The notes under the pieces: model-generated
What the model was told of the DNA's origin: nothing
The model's input: the letters and a program-made list of their open reading frames with translations, nothing else
The model's database searches: none
In this document: piece after piece, positions 1 to 10,460 of the stretch
Numbering within the stretch: the first letter of the stretch is position 1
Layout of the letters: every line of letters begins with the position of its first letter
Position numbers and translations under genes: made by a program
DNA from: Eublepharis macularius
Taxonomy: Eukaryota > Chordata > Lepidosauria > Squamata > Eublepharidae
Length of the DNA: 64,000 nt
Assembly (NCBI RefSeq): GCF_028583425.1
Contig: NC_072791.1
Span: 11,117,868-11,181,867, forward strand
Direction of reading: 5' to 3'

Positions 1-110
1 CTTGTTGGGTGACCTTGTGACAATCATACACTCTCTCAGCCTAAGCTATCTTGGTTGTTTTGAGGATAGAACAGAGAATGTAAGCCTCTTTGGGTCCTCA
101 TTGGGTAGAA
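1..110 (+). repeat. 3' tail of a tRNA-type SINE, cut by window edge
   Basis: The phrases 'gggtgaccttg', 'ctctctcagcctaa' and 'taagcctctttgggtcctc' are the shared tail of the squamate SINE found several times elsewhere in this window (for example near 41.3 kb and 19.6 kb). The head lies off the window edge. Confidence 0.55.
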
Positions 111-360
111 AACGAGCACAAGAGTGGAAGGAGTTCACCTCAGGGCTGTTTGAAAGAAGTGTGCATCCAAACAACTAAGTTCCAGAACAGAATGCTTTTA
201 CTACTAGGTAAAGTAGAGCTAGATCTAAATATACTCTAACTAGAAGTTGATATACACATAACAACTCCTGGAAGGGTTAGTTAATAAACATGAGCACTAC
301 CAGTCACTTTTTCAACTGGAATACACACCTATGCAAAGCCATCTAGTATCACTTTATCTG

Positions 361-1078
361 TAAGATTTGAGTCCAGCGCCACCTTAGAGACCAGCAAGAT
401 TATCACGGTTTCAAGAGCTTTCAAGAGTCATATAAAAAGTTTGCAGCTCTTCTGAGGGACCATGGAATAAAGTACAAATGGTTATTCCCGGAAGGAATAT
501 GGTTCAGATATAAAGATCAGGCCTATAAGATATTATCAGAAGATCAACTAAAGGATTTTGAGAATAAAAACCCAGAACTCTGCTGCACCGAGAACGAAGA
601 AAAGGAGGAGCCGGAGGGGGGGGAGGAGGAGGAGAGCACCGCAACAGCGGTTGCACAGAGAGAACTGCGTCCGGGACCTAGAAGGGGGAGGAAAGTTTAA
701 TCAGAATTTGAAATGTATATTCTCTGTATGATTAACCACTCCATCATTATTCTATGGAGCTATTTTTGTATTATGACAGTATGAAGGGAAACATTGAAGT
801 GTAGTGTTTAGTGTTTGTAGTTCATTCCCCCCCCTTTTCCCTTTTTCTTTTTCTCTTTTTCCACCCCCCTTTGTCCCTTCCCTCTCCCCTTTCCTTGTGA
901 TAGTCTTGTGTAGTGCTGTGTAGTGTTTTGTAGTTATGAAAAATAAAAAAAAATAATAAAAAAAGAGCTTTCAAGAGTCAAAACTCCCTTCTTCAGAGCT
1001 CTGACTCTCAAAAGCTTATATCCTGAACATCTTGCTAGTCTCTAAGATGCCACTGGACTCAAATCCTGCTGTTCTACT
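361..1078. mobile_element. Penelope-like terminal-repeat copy, split by an L1-type insertion
   Basis: A segment starting 'tttgagtccagcgccacc' and a segment ending 'ggactcaaatcctgctgttc' are inverted relatives of each other. They match the hairpin at 41006-41203, so both look like Penelope-type terminal repeats. The copy is interrupted at 430 by the L1-type fragment described next. It lies in a CEP78 intron. Confidence 0.5.
431..962 (+). mobile_element. 5'-truncated L1-type ORF1 fragment with A-rich tail and target duplication
   Basis: Codons from 431 to the stop at 698-700 read as the C-terminal domain of a LINE-1 ORF1 RNA-binding protein, including residues GIKYKWLFPEGIWF and an acidic Glu-rich tail. 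There is no ORF2: a C/T-rich 3' region leads directly to an A-rich tail at about 936-962. An 18-bp direct repeat (aagagctttcaagagtca) sits at 413-430 and 963-980. It is a clear target-site duplication from target-primed reverse transcription. The insertion is young enough that about 90 codons stay open. An ORF1-only 3' end resembles HAL1-type half-L1 elements of mammals; that comparison is inference. Confidence 0.75.
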
Positions 1079-1499
1079 TTTCCTCTTATTGCAGAAATCC
1101 ACTATTACTAATTTCAACACTTCCAGCTACAATTCCAAAGACAGCACCTGATTCACTGTCTGCAAAGTAAGTGGAAATCATGGAAAATGAAGTTCATTAA
1201 ATATAAGGGGTACAATGGAATAAACAACTTTCAAATATATGCAGATGGGTTTGAACTGGCTGAGAGACGAAGATCTTGGGGTTGTAGCAAACTGCTTGAT
1301 GACAATGTCAACTCAGTGTGCAGCAGGGATGAAAAAGGTAAACTCTGCCCAGGATTACTAACAAAGGAATTGAAAATAAAATGGCCAGTATCATAAGGAC
1401 TCTGTATAGATCAATGGTGTGGTCTGAGGACCAATTCTGATACTGCAAAAACGTTACACCAGAAGAAACTCAAGATATTAACAGAATATTGTCATTCTA

Positions 1500-1643
1500 T
1501 TTCAAACTTGGAAAATAACTATACCGTGTCAAAGGACATGTGTGTATACATACATACATACACACACACACGCTTTTATAAATATACACTTTTTAGCCTA
1601 GATATATTTCCTTTGACACAGTATAGTTATTTTTCAAGTTTGA
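1500..1643. repeat. Short hairpin (MITE-like) with dinucleotide core
   Basis: The left arm (ttggaaaataactatac then gtgtcaaagga) is repeated as its reverse complement at 1610-1643 (tcctttgacac then gtatagttatttttcaa). The core is a TACA/CA microsatellite at about 1545-1572. There is no coding potential. Family not identified. Confidence 0.6.
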
Positions 1644-1788
1644 TATATAGTTATTTTTTGATATACAGTTTTGATATATAGTTGTTTTTCAAGTTTTATA
1701 TATATATAAAAATAAAAGAACAGGAGCTGTACATAAGCACATTATTTCATAGTTCAGTCTATTTTTCTTAAGGAAATCCAAGACTTAC

Positions 1789-1861
1789 TTTCCAAGCCTC
1801 CGTCACCAACTGGCGAGTGTGCTAAAGACAGGCTTTCTAAAGATGACGTGTTCGCCAATCC
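1789..1861 (-). CDS. CEP78: CEP78 coding exon 3 (partial gene, continues off left edge)
   Basis: This 73-bp exon translates as GLANTSSLESLSLAHSPVGDGGLE plus one base. It corresponds to the CEP78 leucine-rich-repeat segment that in human reads close to GLNKSASLVHLSLANCPIG. It is bounded by an acceptor 'tattttgaag' and a textbook donor GTAAGT. CEP78 is a centrosomal and ciliary protein with N-terminal leucine-rich repeats and a C-terminal coiled coil. Later exons would lie left of base 1. The reading frame is intact within this exon. The match to human was made from memory of the family, not by a search. Confidence 0.85.
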
Positions 1862-1949
1862 CTTCAAAATAAAGAATGTATTTTTAACATTGATTCACAA
1901 CATCAGTATTGCCTGAAAACACACATTAATTGCATTTAAATAATCTTAC

Positions 1950-2124
1950 TTTTGCCAGTAATATTAAGTCTCTTTCCCTCAAAAGCAGCCCCTGAAGTTC
2001 AAATTTCTCAGGACATTTGATATCATCAGACAACCTTTGATCGATTTACATAATTGGCCAGACAAGTCTTTGGAGCGAATCACTGGAATTCTTCTTTTAG
2101 AATAAGTTCCCTGTCTTTCAGCAC
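1950..2124 (-). CDS. CEP78: CEP78 coding exon 2, with a one-base frame break
   Basis: The acceptor is 'gttgtctaatag' and the donor GTAAGA. From the split Gly of exon 1 the frame reads AERQGTYSKRRIPVIRSKDL, then GQLCKSIKGCLMISNVLRNL, matching the human CEP78 stretch around [20 protein letters not shown]. After NLNF the frame runs into a stop. The expected continuation LLLRERDLILLAK is present one base out of register. The switch falls in a run of four C on the plus strand (near 1989-1992), where five would keep the frame. The exon is therefore either a broken allele or a homopolymer error in the sequence. Protein-level conservation on both sides of the break favours a gene that was functional until very recently. 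Confidence 0.82.
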
Positions 2125-2703
2125 CTATTAGACAACATCAAACCAGACTACTTTCAACATTAAAAATAAAAATTATGCAATTTATGTATCACACAACACC
2201 AAATATTTCAGTAAACTGAAGCCAACGTTGTTAACATGGGATATTTATTTTGCCTACCACATATTCTTTTATTTTAAGTGAAATGATTTTTCATTTGTAC
2301 CAACTACACAATGGCAAAAGGCATCCCAAACAGTCCTAAGCAGAGATCAAAGCACATGCATATTCCCTCCCAATTGCATTCACTGTTAGACTTATTAATA
2401 TTAAAGAACAAGGAATTCTGAAAAACAGGAGAGGAAAAAACAGGAAAAAAATCAAAAATTCAAGAGAAAAGGAATTACTGCTCTTATTTACTTTTAGAAT
2501 TGTAGTTCCAAAAAAATGACATTTTATTTAACACAGATCTGAGATACTCAAATGTTGGCGTTTACCTAAGGTCCCAGTTTGACTACCTCCAAGCGACATA
2601 AATTCTGTACAGTGGTTATAAATACTTTTTAAAAAGATGCTACAAAGCGACAGCACGCTATAACAGCTAGCCTAAGTATAATTAAGAGCATAAGGGTTTC
2701 TAC
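2125..2703 (-). other. CEP78 intron between coding exons 1 and 2
   Basis: A+T-rich unique-looking sequence with no recognised repeat or gene. Bounded by the donor GTAGAA and the acceptor ending TAATAG. Confidence 0.6.
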
Positions 2704-2976
2704 CTGAGTCTCCATGCCCCTGATGGTGCAAGCTTCTTATGGCAATAGAAGTCAAAGTCTTGTTGTGTCTGATAGCATTCAGAAGGGGTGCCCAATCAGT
2801 AGCTTTGATACGATCTGCATTTATATCAAGAACACCATGAAGCTTTTTAGCCTTCACAGCTGATACAGGCACACACCCATGAAGTGCACAGAGATGCTCA
2901 TAATAAGAGTAAAAATCCAAACTGCACAGTCTCCTTATTTTCACCGAATCTATCATTTCTAGAGTAGGCATCCAAA
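2704..2976 (-). CDS. CEP78: CEP78 first coding exon
   Basis: The coding part runs from an ATG at 2971-2969 to a split Gly at 2704. Residues read MPTLE followed by MIDSVKIRRLCSLDFYSYYE, then LCALHGCVPVSAVKAKKLHG and VLDINADRIKATDWAPLLNA. This is the characteristic N-terminus of CEP78, where human starts MIDSVKLRR. The second Met (2956) aligns with the human start, so the five extra residues may be untranslated or lineage-specific. The exon begins just upstream of the ATG after a strong acceptor (long T/C tract, then 'ttcttctag') at 2977-2978, which implies an upstream non-coding exon. The donor is GTAGAA. CEP78 acts at centrioles and the ciliary base. Confidence 0.9.
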
Positions 2977-3266
2977 CTAGAAGAAAAACAAAAACAATTA
3001 AATGTCATGTTATCTTACAGTCAGCACACAACACTTTTCACATGCTATACTGATTCATGAGAACCAGAACCTTGATCAGGATTTCTTTCCAAGACAGAAC
3101 CCCGAGAGAAGCTTGGAGAAGGCTTCAGGCTGCTATTCTCCCTTCCCGTTTCTCTCTTAGGCAGAAGAACAAAGACACACTACATTTATCTGTGTGTGGA
3201 GCTTGGTTTTATCCCCAAAGGGTAAAAATCTTCAAATAGATGCAAAATTGCCTGGTTTTAGGTCTT

Positions 3267-3386
3267 AGGGCGAAGCTACAAGTGACAAATGACACTTGAA
3301 CGGCAAGTGTATTTCTCCCTGTTCACTTGCGCTCCACTCAATCCACTTGCTGTTCAAGTGTCATTCGTCACTTGTAGCTTGGCCCT
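3267..3386. mobile_element. Short palindromic MITE of the GGCCAAGCTACAAGTGAC family
   Basis: Near-perfect hairpin: 'aagctacaagtgac' plus 'atgacacttgaacggcaagt' at the left and their reverse complement at the right, ending 'cttgtagcttggccct'. The same family recurs at 21421-21537, 32440-32656 and 33702-33904. It lies in CEP78 intron 1. Confidence 0.8.
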
Positions 3387-3394
3387 CAGTCTAC

Positions 3395-4440
3395 TCTCTC
3401 CTCAAAATTCCATCAGAAATGAAATTATCTAGACATGGCTGTTATGCTTTAACTGCTGTACCTATACACAAAGAAGATTTCACAGTATTTTATTTATTGA
3501 CTTCATTTAGACCCTCTTTCTCCCCAATGGGGGCCCAAAGCAGCTTGCATTATTCTTCTTTTATCCATTTCTTCCTCACAACAGTTTTGTGAAGTAGGCT
3601 AGGCTGAGTGTGTGTGACTGGCACATGGTCACATGCTTCCACAGCAGAGCAGTGATCTGAACCTGCCTCCTAGATACTAGTCCAAGATTTTGACATCACA
3701 CCACCAGGTATGTTCCAGCTAGAAAGCAGCATTTATTTGAAGTATGTAGCTGCAATTGACCAAATTCCTCTCAGGGACAGAAAGTTAAATTTCAATGAAG
3801 GTCAGAGCATGAAAGCAATTAATTGTGATAGCTGTGAAAATATTACATTAAAATATTATTTCTAATTCTGAAAACAATGGAAAAGTTTTGAGGCCCTTTT
3901 ATACATACCAACTGATTATTCTTCAATTATAGGTTCAACATGCTATCTAAACATAAAAATGGTGGAGTTTTTTCTTCACTTAAGCTACAGCATTCAAATT
4001 TCACCATGAGCATATTTTGGTCTGGTTGGATCCTGTAGAACTTGCAGGTCATTAATTAAAAAATATTCTATACAAGGCAAATAAATAGAATTAATGCTCC
4101 TCAATTAGACTTAGTAAGAATGCCAAAATACTTTTGCACTAAATAAAAACACAGACACACTGGCTTACAAACTTATCTCAAAATAAATGCAGTAACAACA
4201 ATGTAATCTTGATCATAAAGCAATGCAAAAGCATTTCCATTATACAGAATGCCCAATTTTGAGCCTAGACACAAACAGGTACAGCCAGTCAGCCCAAGTG
4301 TAGCCAAAACCTATTCCCAGGCCATCCCCTTAAAAACAGCATATTGGTGTCAGCCACACATATGGGAATACTTCACCACCACCCACAACATGTGCTTAAA
4401 CAAGGCGCTCCCCAGAAGTCTGTATAAATCCTGTGCTTAA
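3395..4440. other. CEP78 5' intron sequence, mostly unassigned
   Basis: A+T-rich sequence with a weak SINE-like remnant at about 3560-3690 ('gaagtaggctaggctgagtg', 'tggcacatggtcac'). No exon is recognised. Confidence 0.4.
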
Positions 4441-5010
4441 ATCAAAAAGAGTCCAGTAGCACCTTTAAGACTAACCAATTTTATTGTAGCATAAGCTTTT
4501 GAGAATCAAGTTCTCTTCGTCAGATGCCTGGTCAAAACTGGGCAGATACAGAAGAGGAGGGGATAAGAGAGAGAGAAAGAAGGGGACATATATCATAAGG
4601 GGACAGAATGCAATTAGCGTGGAGGCAATCAAAACATTCCTTTGCTTGGAAATGTAAACATCTCCTTTTCGTGTGCAGTCAGTTTGCCGTATTAGTTTGT
4701 AGCAGTGAAAGTATCCAATTCCTATGTAGTATAAGCCTTCGATAACCACAGCTCTCCCTGCCAGCTGCATCTGACAAAGAGAACTGTGGTCCCCGAAAGC
4801 CCACACCAGGCGTCACTGGGCTCCCCCAGATCACGCCTCTGTAAAGAGAATCTGTTACCTGTGATAATGTGATAACCATTCATAGTCCCTATTCAGTCCC
4901 AGCGTGACAGAGTCAAATTTGCATATGAATTCCAATTCAGCAGCCTCCCGTTGGATTTTGTTTTTGAAAGGTTTCTGTTGAACCACAGCGACCTTTAAGT
5001 CTTTGGTGGA
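4441..5010 (-). mobile_element. 5'-truncated Penelope-like element (GIY-YIG family B)
   Basis: Reverse-strand copy of the 3' half of the element at 30087-31236. It shares the same terminal segment ('gtagcacctttaagactaac'), the same 3' untranslated region and the end of the endonuclease ORF (codons for QKPFKNKIQREAAELEF). It breaks off at about 5010, where homology stops abruptly. It sits in the first CEP78 intron, immediately downstream of the CpG-rich promoter. Confidence 0.85.
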
Positions 5011-5074
5011 AATGCAGGTCTCTCTGGGCAGAAAAGGACCTCTCTACAGACCCACGCTTAAGGGTACCACTTAC

Positions 5075-5480
5075 CCTACCTGGAATGCAGTTCCCCCTCC
5101 CCGCTACGCATTCACAGGAAAAAGCAACACGGTACAAAACAGCACCGAGTATGTCTAGAAAAATGCAGCACTCAGGCCGACCGGGCCCTTCCCCACCAAC
5201 CCACAAAAGGTTCCTGCAACCCCAGCCTAGGAAAGAACGGACCTGCAAAGAGGGGAAGACCAGCGGGTGCCAATCAGGGCGACCCTCGCGCACAAACGCC
5301 CCGCCTGCAGGAGCCGCGCGCGCCGCCGTTCCCTTGGTTTCCCGACCACTTCCCCGCGCACACCAACCGCTTCCCCCACGTGACCCACGAAGCGAGCTTT
5401 CTGATTGGTTCCCCTTACATAGCGGTTGGCTCCCGCGCCGCGTCCCTTCTTCGCCTTCCCCCGCCACAAACAAAATGGTT
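5075..5480 (-). promoter_or_regulatory. CpG-island promoter and probable non-coding exon 1 of CEP78
   Basis: A GC- and CpG-rich block inside an A+T-rich region. It contains CCAAT boxes in both orientations (ccaat at 5270-5274; attgg at 5404-5408), an E-box CACGTGAC at 5377-5384 and GC-rich boxes. On the minus strand a strong donor GTAAGTGG lies at 5074-5067, so an exon ending at 5075 could splice to the acceptor at 2977. The island is TATA-less, as expected for a broadly expressed centrosomal gene. A role as a bidirectional promoter cannot be excluded. Transcription start is inferred. Confidence 0.65.
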
Positions 5481-5499
5481 TTACCCGTTTCTCACAAGA

Positions 5500-5540
5500 G
5501 AGAGAGAGAGAGAGAGTGTGTGTGTGGGGGGGGGGGGGGG
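5500..5540 (+). repeat. Microsatellite (GA)n (GT)n followed by a G run
   Basis: Direct reading of 'gagagagagagagagagtgtgtgtgtgg' followed by a long G run. Confidence 0.95.
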
Positions 5541-5784
5541 ATCCCTCAGATGGCCGCAGTCAGTGCAAGGCAGCGAATGGGAAAGCTAAACGCACCGCCT
5601 TGCGAATCGTCTCGCGGGTGAAGCACGTTCACATTTTCACTGAAGCACAGTGAAAAGCTGTGGCTTTGGGCCACTGTGGGAGTTATTTGGCTCCTCGGTC
5701 AAATCTGAGTTCTTACTGCTCATTCCAAAATCCTACGCACTTCCTCCACCCCCCCCCCCCAATCACAAGTCTATTTCTAGCACA

Positions 5785-6215
5785 GGGTTGCCAACTCCCG
5801 GTTGGGAGATTTGGAGGCAGTGTTTGTTGAGGGGCGGGAACTGGGCAGGGATGCGATACCACGGAGAGCATCCTTCAAAAACGTCATCTTCCCCGGGGGA
5901 ACTGATCTTTGTAGTCCGGAGATCGATCCGCTGAAATTCTGTGGAAATGCCAGGCTCCACTTGAAGATGGCAACTCTACCCCCAGGTTTATGAGATTGCT
6001 GCAGTAGGGTTGCCTATCCCGGGTTGTGAAATTCCTGGAGATCTGGGGGTGGATCCTGAGGCAGGTGGGGTTTGAGGAGGGACCTCAGTGGGATATAATG
6101 CTATTGAGTTCAACTTCCAAAGCTGCCGTTTCCTCCAAGGGAACTGATTTCTATAGTCTGGAGACTGGGGAGCGGTTGTAATTCCAGGAGGTTTCCAGGC
6201 CCCATCTGGTAGTGA
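5785..6215. repeat. Two adjacent MITE-like repeats of the 'gggttgccaactcc' family
   Basis: One copy runs from about 5785 ('gggttgccaactcccggttg') to 5985 ('ggcaactctaccc'). A second runs from about 6006 ('gggttgcctatcccgggttg') to 6215. A further relative with arms far apart occurs at 59417-60470. These are interspersed repeats without coding capacity. Confidence 0.6.
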
Positions 6216-6239
6216 GGAAAAAAGCAAGGCAAAGCCACA

Positions 6240-7370
6240 CAGACTGTTGTACTGCAAAATATAATGTTTTTTACTTAATGTCGTTTCCCTTGTTCAGGCA
6301 CAATCACAAGAAACCGCAGTTGTAAATATGCTGGAACCAGTTAATCGGGTCAAGGAGCGCCCAACCGTTAGGGACTGCTCCCGACGGGAGAATGGCAACG
6401 GGTTTGCCAGGCTAGGTTCCCCGTTTCGCTGAACGCACGCTTCTTCAAAAGCCTTCATGAATTTGCCAGTAAATTTACAATAACCGCTGAACAGGAACGA
6501 ACCAAATCCTTTCTTTCATTCAATTAATGCATATGCTTCAATATCCTCGAATAAATTCTCTCTCTGGTAGTGACCTAGAGTTGCCAGGTCCCTCAGGCTC
6601 CAAACTGGAAGATGCGGGTGTCTTGGGGGTGCACTTGGCGGAGGGCACTCAACCAAGTGCGTGTGCATGCTCTGGACCCTGGCACAACAATGAAGGGTGC
6701 AGGAGCACACTCCAGAGATCCCTAGCCCATTCCCTGCACCTTCTCCCCCCCCCCACCAGCTAGATAAGAGGCAGTGGGGGGTAGCAGCCAGAGGACTGGG
6801 AACACTAGGGTGACCCTAGTCTGGGCCTATCAGCAGTGATCATGCAACTCACCTAGGATGGGCCAGCTCATCAGAGTGAACATCAGGGCCAGGTGATGTT
6901 TACCACACAAGTTGACCAAGCTGAACATAGTGGTAGCTGCTGCATGATTTGCTACTATGAGACTCACCTAGGTTGGACCAAGTCTGGCTTAGCAGCAGCA
7001 ACCACACAACTCACCTGGGCAGTGAGTTTCCTTCTGTTCCAGTGGTGGAGGAGGCTACCTTGCATGCCTCATCTAACCAACCCAGAGGCCACGCCATGGT
7101 TAAGCCAGGCACTGTAGCCTCCCACCTGTGCTCATTTTCATCTGGGCCAATCTCCTCCCCTCCCCCCCCCCCTGCTTCTTGAGGCCCAAGAGGCCATCCT
7201 AGACCATTTGGGACTTTCATCTCACTACAGACTACCATTGGTTTCATCAAGAAGAGAAGCAAGTATGAGATAACAATTTTGGAAATAAATGCACTAAAAG
7301 TGTCTTGCCATGTTTCACAATTGAAAAATAGATCTCGTTCCTGCTTGCTTAGTAAGTTCTTTTTTTTAAG
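6240..7370. other. Unassigned sequence with repeat fragments
   Basis: 'ctagagttgccaggtccc' at about 6577 looks like the edge of another short repeat of the 'gttgccag' class. The remainder shows no gene. Open frames here have no recognisable domains. Confidence 0.35.
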
Positions 7371-7379
7371 AATAAATTT

Positions 7380-9950
7380 TATTACGTAAATAAGGAAGAA
7401 AGTAAAACCAGGATCCACACGGATCCTCACGGATCCTATGGTTTTTTAAATAGGAAAAAAACAAATGAAACATCAAATCACATATCACAGCCAGGTCCAC
7501 AGACTGAAATATAAAAAACACAGATCCAAAAATATTTGGCCCTGCCACAGTGAAAAAACGTGAATCTGAGACACGGATCCTCATGAATTCATATGATTTT
7601 TACATTGAAACAAAACAAAAAGGCTGTCATATTTTAGATCATGTCCCAGGCTACAGAGAGCAACAAAACAATCACGCATTCACGAATTCGTGGTACTGCC
7701 ACGGCACAAAAACAAGCTAAAAAAGCACAGATCCTCAAGGATCCTCTTGATTTTTACATGGGGCCACCCAAAATACACCATACAATACTAGATCATGTCC
7801 AATGACACAAATGGGACCAGAAAAACCAGCCGTCCACTGCTTCGTGGCACCGCCACAGGGCAAAAACATGGCTCAAAAGGACAGATCCTCTCAGACAGTC
7901 TTGATTTTTACATGGGGCCACCCAAAATCCACCACACGATCCCAGATCATGTCCATTGCCACAAATGGGACCCAAAGATTAAGATGTCCACCCCTTCGTG
8001 GCATAGCCACAGGGCAAAAACTTGGTTCAAAAGCACGGATCCTCACGGATCCTCTTGATTTTTAAATGGGGCCATGCAAAATCCACCATACAATACTAGA
8101 TCAGGTCCATTGCCACAAATGGGACCCAAAAATTCAGCCATCCACCTCTTCGTGGCACCACCATGAAGCAAAAACGTGCTAAAAAGCCACGGATCCTCAT
8201 GGATCCTCTTGATTTTTACATGGGGTCATCCAAAGTACACCATACAATACTCAATCATGTCCATTGCCAAAAATGGGACGCAAAGATTAAGCTGTCCACC
8301 ACTTCGTGGCACCGCCACGGGGCAAAAACATGGCTCAAAAGCACGGATCCTCAAGGATCCTCTTGATTTTTACATGGGGCCACCCAAAATACACCATACA
8401 ATACTAGATCATGCCCAATGACACAAATGGGAACAGAAAAACCAGCCGTCCACCGCTTCGTGGCACTGCCTCTGGTCAAAAACATGGTTCAAAAGCACGG
8501 ATCCTCACGGATCCTCTTGATTTTTAAATGGGGCCATGCAAAATCCACCATACAATACAAGAACAGGTCCATTGCCACAAATGAGACCCAAAGATTCAGC
8601 CATCCACCTCTTCTTGGCACCACCACGGGGCAAAAACATGGCTCAAAAGCACGGATCCTCAAGGATCGTCTTGATTTTTAAATGGGGCCACACAAAATCC
8701 ACCATATAATACTAGATCAAGTCCATTGCCACGAATGGGACCCAAAAATTCAGCCATCCACCTCTTCGTGGCACCACCACAGGGCAAAAACATGGCTCAA
8801 AAGCACGGATCCTCAAGGGTTCACTTGATTTTTACATGGGGCCACCCAAAATCCACCATAGACTCCCAGATCATGTCCATTGCCACAAATGGGACCCAAA
8901 AGTTCAGCCATCCACCGCTTCGTGGCACCGCCACAAAGCAAAAACATGCTAAAAAGGCACGGATCCTCATGGAACCTCTTGATTTTTACACGGGGCCTCC
9001 CAAAATCCACCCTACAATCTCAGATCATGTCCATTGCCACAAATGGCAACCCAAAATTCAGCCTTTCAGTGCTTCGTGGCACTGCCATGGCACAAAAAGC
9101 ACAGATCCTCATGGATCCTCTTGATTTTTACATGGGGCCACCCAAAATCCACCACACGATCCCAGATCATGTCCATTGCCACAAATGGCACCCCAAAATT
9201 CTGCCATTCACTGCTTCGTGGCACTGCCATGACACATAAACATGCATAAAAAGTATGGATCCTCATGAATTTTACACGAGGACACACAAAATCCACCATA
9301 AAATTCCAAATCATGTCCATTGCCTCAAATAGTATGAAAAAAATCAGCAATCCACTGCTTCGTGGAACCACCACAGAGCAAAAACTTGTTTCAAAAACAT
9401 GAATCCTGATGCATCCCCTTGATTTTTACATGGGGCCACCCAAAATCCACCATACAGTCCAAGATCATGTCCACTGCCACAAATGGAACGCAAAAATTGA
9501 TCACTCCACTGCATTGTGGCATCACAGTGCAAAAAGTTGCTTCAAAATCATACGTCATCAAGGATCCGATTGATTTTTTCACAGGGCCACCCAAAATCCA
9601 CCATATAATCCCAGATCATGACCATTTCCATAAATGACACCAAAAAATTGAGCCACCAACCACTTCATGGCATGGCCATGGAGCAAAAACAAGCATAAAA
9701 AGCACGGATCCCCGTGGATCCTCCTGATTTTTACATGAGGCCAACCAAAATCCACCATACAATCCCAGATAATGTCGATTGCCACAACTGGCAGCAAAAA
9801 ATTAAGCCATTCACTGCTTTGTAGCACTGCCACAGCACGAAACATGATTCAAAAGGATGGATCCTCTTGAATTTTACATGAGACCACCCAAAATCCACCA
9901 TACAGTCCAAGATCATAATCATTGCCACAAAAAATCAAGCCATCTACTTC
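7380..9950 (+). repeat. ~154-bp tandem repeat array, forward orientation, part 1
   Basis: About 16 diverged units with a period close to 154 bp, measured from successive 'cttgatttttacatgggg' motifs (for example 8053, 8208, 8361, 8516, 8670, 8826, 8979). Each unit has a paired BamHI-like block (ggatcctcatggatcctc), 'gggccacccaaaatccacca', 'catgtccattgccacaaatg' and 'cttcgtggcaccgccac'. Leftmost units (7380-7700) are the most decayed. Long open frames here arise because many units keep frame; they are not genes. Confidence 0.93.
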
Positions 9951-9954
9951 TTTG

Positions 9955-10460
9955 TAGCATGGCTTGTGTTATTGCATGTTTTTCCAGCAACTGTGTTCTT
10001 TGAGAAAGAGTTTGGAAACGGATATAATGGTGATCTGGACCTTCCGTTAGAAGAATGATGTCACAGAATTATCAATGTACACCTAAAGAATACACGCAAA
10101 GGTCTACTTGTGATCTGTGAACTACACAGTTTATTGGAACCAAATCTTGGACTATACCCAACTCCAGTTGGAATATAAGGCGAGCTTGTATGAAATAATT
10201 AATGTGTACATGGTGCTAGGAAGCATTTGCACTTTAATACCTGTTGCAATATTAATAGAGCACTTGAAGCACTGGACACTTTATGTATGGACTTTGGAGC
10301 ATATATGACGCCTGCAAAATAATTTTTCCTAGAACTGGTTACATGTATAGTTCTGTTAAATTATGCAATTACTGTAAATAAAATAGGGAGACATTGTTAT
10401 TGCACGGGAAATTGTGTTTTGTTGCTGCCATACTTACCGTGTTGCTCCATATTTTGTGCT
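9955..10460 (+). mobile_element. Insertion of ~0.5 kb within the satellite array
   Basis: The repeat pattern stops inside a unit at 'atctacttctttgtagca' (9947-9960) and resumes at 'atctacttctttgtggca' (about 10462), so the flanks look like a duplicated target. The inserted sequence (ending 'gtgctaatc') is not satellite. Motifs such as 'ctttgagaaagagtttggaaacg' and 'gcacttgaagcactgg' recall a segment near 57.75-58.3 kb, suggesting an untranslated part of a retroelement. Family unproven. Confidence 0.6.

Noticed and set aside
1950..2124. A second frame break at the exon 1/exon 2 junction of CEP78
   Set aside because: It appeared only when the acceptor 'gaaagacag' was assumed; using the upstream acceptor 'gtctaatag' restores the frame.
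5085..5653. 178-codon frames in both strands at 5.0-5.6 kb
   Set aside because: High GC makes stops rare; the block is better read as a CpG-island promoter.
7795..9249. Many overlapping open frames of 80-130 codons on both strands
   Set aside because: They repeat the same residues every ~51 codons because they run through the 154-bp tandem array; they are not genes.
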